The notes beneath the pieces were generated by a model, which saw only the letters and a program-made list of their open reading frames with translations, did not search any database and had not been told where the DNA came from. DNA of 8,510 nucleotides from positions 1 to 8,510 of the forward strand of contig JBGSJA010000287.1 of NCBI GenBank assembly GCA_041742235.1, in the 5' to 3' direction. Every line of letters starts with the position of its first letter. The first letter of the stretch is position 1. This document shows, one piece after another, positions 6,859-8,510 of the stretch. The translations under genes and the position numbers were made by a program. Origin of the DNA: BOKV01 sp041742235 (GTDB lineage: Bacteria > Pseudomonadota > Alphaproteobacteria > Rhizobiales > Rhizobiaceae).

Positions 6859-7419
6859 TCAGGCAAGCACCTTTATCGCGATGTTGCCCGACAATAGCGC
6901 CGGCAGCAGCTTGCGCATCTGTTGCGGTTCAAGGGCGATGCAGCCTTGGGTGGGGCCGCCATCCTGGCGTGTCATGTGCATGAAGATGGCGCTGCCGCGG
7001 TTGCGGGCGCGCCGCGAGTAGTTCCAGTCAAGAATGAGGCACACATCGTAAAGACGGTCGGTGCGCAGCAATGTTTCGTGGCTGGCGCGAAACGGCAGCG
7101 CGACCGGGCGGTTGTAACAGGGGTGAGACGGCGAGTCGCACCAGCCAATTTTCACGGACGCGGCCGCCAGCATGTGCATGCCGCGAAAGGTGCGAAACGA
7201 CGGGTTGCGGTAGCCGCCCAGCACGCGAAGCGTGCCCGCCGGCGTCGCCCCGTCCCCTTCGTGCTTGCGCACGGAAATCCCGCTGCGCCCGAGGATGCAG
7301 GTCTGGACCGACCGGCCGGTTCTCAGCAATCCGCGGTGCGCAATTCTTCCCGGCGCGCGGCAGACCACCCATTGCGCCCGCGCGCTTGAACCTTTTTTTA
7401 CCGGAAGCACGTGCAACAC
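6859..7419 (-). CDS. L,D-transpeptidase (YkuD-type catalytic domain) family protein
   Basis: 186-residue protein with the YkuD (ErfK/YbiS/YcfS/YnhG-like) fold. The family makes 3-3 peptidoglycan cross-links or anchors lipoproteins through a catalytic cysteine. Here the catalytic signature is SAIFMHM (H148) followed by GPTQGCIAL, with T157, G159 and nucleophile C160. Other family marks are KHEGDGATPAGTLRV at about 52-66 and RLYDVCLILDWN at 122-133. This is the short, single-domain group, and I see no N-terminal signal peptide or transmembrane segment, so how it reaches the periplasm is unclear. The start is uncertain: the frame opens with GTG 7419 directly after a TAG, with GGAA 8 nt upstream; TTG 7416 and GTG 7410 are alternatives. 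An A7 run falls at codons 7-9. The physiological substrate is not shown by the sequence. Confidence 0.88.
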   Translation of the reverse strand: MLHVLPVKKGSSARAQWVVCRAPGRIAHRGLLRTGRSVQTCILGRSGISVRKHEGDGATPAGTLRVLGGYRNPSFRTFRGMHMLAAASVKIGWCDSPSHPCYNRPVALPFRASHETLLRTDRLYDVCLILDWNYSRRARNRGSAIFMHMTRQDGGPTQGCIALEPQQMRKLLPALLSGNIAIKVLA

Positions 7420-7539
7420 GGGCTAAATTCCATCACAAAGGGTTGATCAAACGGGGCTGAAACGTGGCTGCGCAAAGCTTTACCTATGGATATCACCTGC
7501 GTAGCTGCGACCGCCAAGGCGGGTATCACGGGGATATTC
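7420..7539. promoter_or_regulatory. Divergent intergenic region between the L,D-transpeptidase and response regulator genes
   Basis: These 120 bp separate two divergently transcribed genes and should contain both promoters. A TTGATC hexamer at 7443-7448 resembles a -35 box, but the sequence 17 bp on (GGCTGC) is not a -10. A-T-rich stretches TTTACCTATGGATAT (7480-7494) could be a -10 region without an obvious -35. A short inverted repeat CCGCC-AA-GGCGG lies at 7511-7522. I saw no clear direct-repeat operator of the PhoB/OmpR kind. The response regulator ATG at 7540 is preceded by GGGGA 5 nt upstream. Confidence 0.4.
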
Positions 7540-8223
7540 ATGACGTCGAGAAATATTCTGTTGGTCGATGATGATGGCGGACTCAGGGAAGCGCTGACGG
7601 AGCAGCTCTCGCTATACGAGGAATTTTCGATCACCTGCGAAGCCAATGCGGCCAAGGGTATCCACGCTGCGCGAAACAATCGCGTCGACCTGATGATCAT
7701 GGATGTCGGGTTGCCGGACATGGACGGGCGCGAAGCGGTAAAGCTGCTGCGCAAGACCGGCTTCAAGGCGCCGATCATCATGCTGACCGGCCACGACACC
7801 GATTCGGACACGATCCTGGGTCTGGAAGCGGGCGCCAATGACTATGTCACCAAGCCATTCCGCTTCGCCGTGCTGCTTGCGCGGTTGCGGGCGCAATTGC
7901 GCACCCATGAGCAAAGCGAGGACGCGGTATTCACTGTCGGTCCATATACGTTCAAACCGGCGCAGAAGATCCTGATCGAATCGAATGGCGGCAAGGTCCG
8001 GCTGACTGAAAAGGAAACGGCAATCGTCAAATATCTCTACAGGGCCGAGCAAAAGGTGATTGGCCGGGATGAGCTTCTGGAACAGGTCTGGGGCTACAAT
8101 TCCGGCGTGACCACCCATACGCTGGAGACCCATGTCTATCGGCTGCGCCAGAAAATCGAGGCGGATCCAGCGAATGCCGCGATCCTGATGACCGAGAGCG
8201 GCGGCTACAAGATCGTCCCCTGA
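7540..8223 (+). CDS. Two-component response regulator, OmpR/PhoB family
   Basis: 227-residue DNA-binding response regulator. The receiver domain (about 4-118) has the acidic pair D11/D12, the phosphoacceptor D55 in LMIMDVGLPDMDG, the switch threonine T83 in IIMLTGHD, Y102 and the conserved K105 of the YVTKPFRF segment. The winged-helix output domain (about 128-227) shows RLTEKETAIVKYLYRA, RDELLEQVWGYN, the recognition-helix region TTHTLETHVYRLRQKIE and the terminal wing TESGGYKIVP. All phosphorylation residues are present, so it should be a phosphorelay output. Its target genes and partner kinase cannot be read from the window; no histidine kinase gene lies nearby. I chose ATG 7540 (MTSRNILLVDDD) rather than the in-frame ATG 7486, because the receiver's first strand then starts at the usual position and GGGGA precedes it. 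A cNMP-domain gene follows 21 bp downstream, probably in the same transcript. Confidence 0.94.
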   Translation: MTSRNILLVDDDGGLREALTEQLSLYEEFSITCEANAAKGIHAARNNRVDLMIMDVGLPDMDGREAVKLLRKTGFKAPIIMLTGHDTDSDTILGLEAGANDYVTKPFRFAVLLARLRAQLRTHEQSEDAVFTVGPYTFKPAQKILIESNGGKVRLTEKETAIVKYLYRAEQKVIGRDELLEQVWGYNSGVTTHTLETHVYRLRQKIEADPANAAILMTESGGYKIVP

Positions 8224-8233
8224 GCGGCGGTAG

Positions 8234-8238
8234 AAGGA
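8234..8238 (+). promoter_or_regulatory. Ribosome binding site of the cNMP-domain gene
   Basis: AAGGA lies 6 nt upstream of GTG 8245 and marks this GTG as the start of the following gene, where no ATG is suitably placed. Confidence 0.6.
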
Positions 8239-8244
8239 TAGACA

Positions 8245-8510
8245 GTGGCGCTTGCCGAAGACATCGCTCTTCTGAGCCAGGTTGATCCCTTCCGCGCGCT
8301 CGGCGAGGAAAAGCTGCGACTGATCGCCTTCGGTGCCGAGCGCCGGCGGCTCCAGGCCGGCCAGGTTCTCTTCCGTCAGGACACGCCGGCCGATTGCGCC
8401 TTCGTCGTGGCCTCGGGCAGATTCGACCTTTGTGTCAGCACGGATCAGCCGATCAAGACGAACGGAGAGCACATTGAGGCGGGCATTATCCCCGGCGGCC
8501 GTTGCGCGTG
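8245..8510 (+). CDS. Cyclic nucleotide-binding domain protein, 5' part only
   Basis: The first 88 codons of a gene that runs off the window, starting at GTG 8245 with a good ribosome site. The translation opens VALAEDIALLSQVDPFRAL, then LRLIAFGAERRRLQAGQVLFRQDTPADCAFVVASGRFDL. This matches the N-terminal half of the Crp-type cNMP-binding beta-roll: an entry helix, then the G-x-x-L-F-x-x-G/D-x-x-A-D turn and a V-x-x-G-x-F/I strand. The phosphate-binding cassette (usually G-E-[LM]-A) would fall at the window edge. In frame it reads IIPGGRCA, which does not fit well (see the frameshift finding). Whether a DNA-binding domain follows cannot be seen. In rhizobial relatives I recall a stand-alone cNMP domain of about 150 residues here, so it may be a regulator or sensor partner of the response regulator 21 bp upstream, but this is inferred. 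Confidence 0.8.
   Translation, partial: MALAEDIALLSQVDPFRALGEEKLRLIAFGAERRRLQAGQVLFRQDTPADCAFVVASGRFDLCVSTDQPIKTNGEHIEAGIIPGGRCA

Noticed and set aside
7370..7400. GC-rich stretch followed by T7 on the plus strand, resembling an intrinsic terminator
   Set aside because: The only possible stem is about 4 bp of GCGC, well separated from the T run, and no plus-strand gene ends nearby. The T run is the A7 of the transpeptidase coding strand.
7403..7418. CACGTG-centred sequence GGAAGCACGTGCAACA, partly like parS
   Set aside because: It matches the TGTTTCACGTGAAACA consensus at only 11 of 16 positions, with a single good half-site. A CACGTG core is expected by chance in 8.5 kb, and it lies over the start of the transpeptidase gene. 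Not called as parS.
7486..7539. 18-residue N-terminal extension of the response regulator from ATG 7486
   Set aside because: The extension has no receiver-domain character. The family starts directly before the first beta strand, and ATG 7540 has GGGGA at a suitable distance.
7612..8472. Open frame of 286 codons on the minus strand opposite the response regulator and cNMP gene
   Set aside because: It overlaps two well-recognised genes in the opposite strand and shows no domain of its own.

Overview
The window looks like a stretch of an alphaproteobacterial chromosome, most likely Hyphomicrobiales (rhizobia/Brucella relatives such as Mesorhizobium or Phyllobacterium). The reasons are the GC-rich coding style, the close resemblance of ParA, ParB, LeuS and the response regulator to rhizobial/Brucella families as I remember them, and the gene order rsmG-parA-parB facing leuS-lptE-holA. 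That order is typical of the region near the chromosomal replication origin in this group. No database search was possible, so the taxon is an inference.

Layout: the left edge (2-993 and on to 1931) carries the 3' end of rsmG (16S rRNA methyltransferase), then parA and parB on the plus strand, separated by short 38-bp gaps. Facing it on the minus strand is the operon leuS (leucyl-tRNA synthetase, 6105-3517), lptE (LPS-assembly lipoprotein, 3530-2988) and holA (DNA polymerase III delta, 2981-1941). leuS and lptE overlap by 14 bp, and lptE and holA are 6 bp apart. parB and holA end tail to tail with 9 bp between them. Divergent from leuS, across an 89-bp gap, is yggS/PLPBP (6195-6857). It ends 1 bp from the stop of a minus-strand L,D-transpeptidase (YkuD-type) gene, 7419-6859. 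A 120-bp divergent gap then leads to an OmpR/PhoB-type response regulator (7540-8223) and, 21 bp further on, the start of a cyclic-nucleotide-binding-domain protein that runs off the right edge.

Functionally the left part serves ribosome methylation, origin/chromosome segregation (ParA-ParB), replisome clamp loading (HolA), outer-membrane LPS assembly (LptE) and translation (LeuS). The right part covers PLP homeostasis, cell-wall cross-linking and a signalling pair. Almost all of it is conserved core genome. I saw no tRNA or rRNA gene, no CRISPR array, no insertion sequence, no good match to the parS consensus and no convincing rho-independent terminator. There is no stretch over 300 bases without a gene.

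Nothing here convinces me of an undescribed system. The points most worth a second look are a perfect 12-bp inverted repeat buried in holA, an orphan response regulator paired with a cNMP-domain gene, a possible frameshift at the very end of that gene, and a concentration of GANTC (CcrM) sites in the short gaps.
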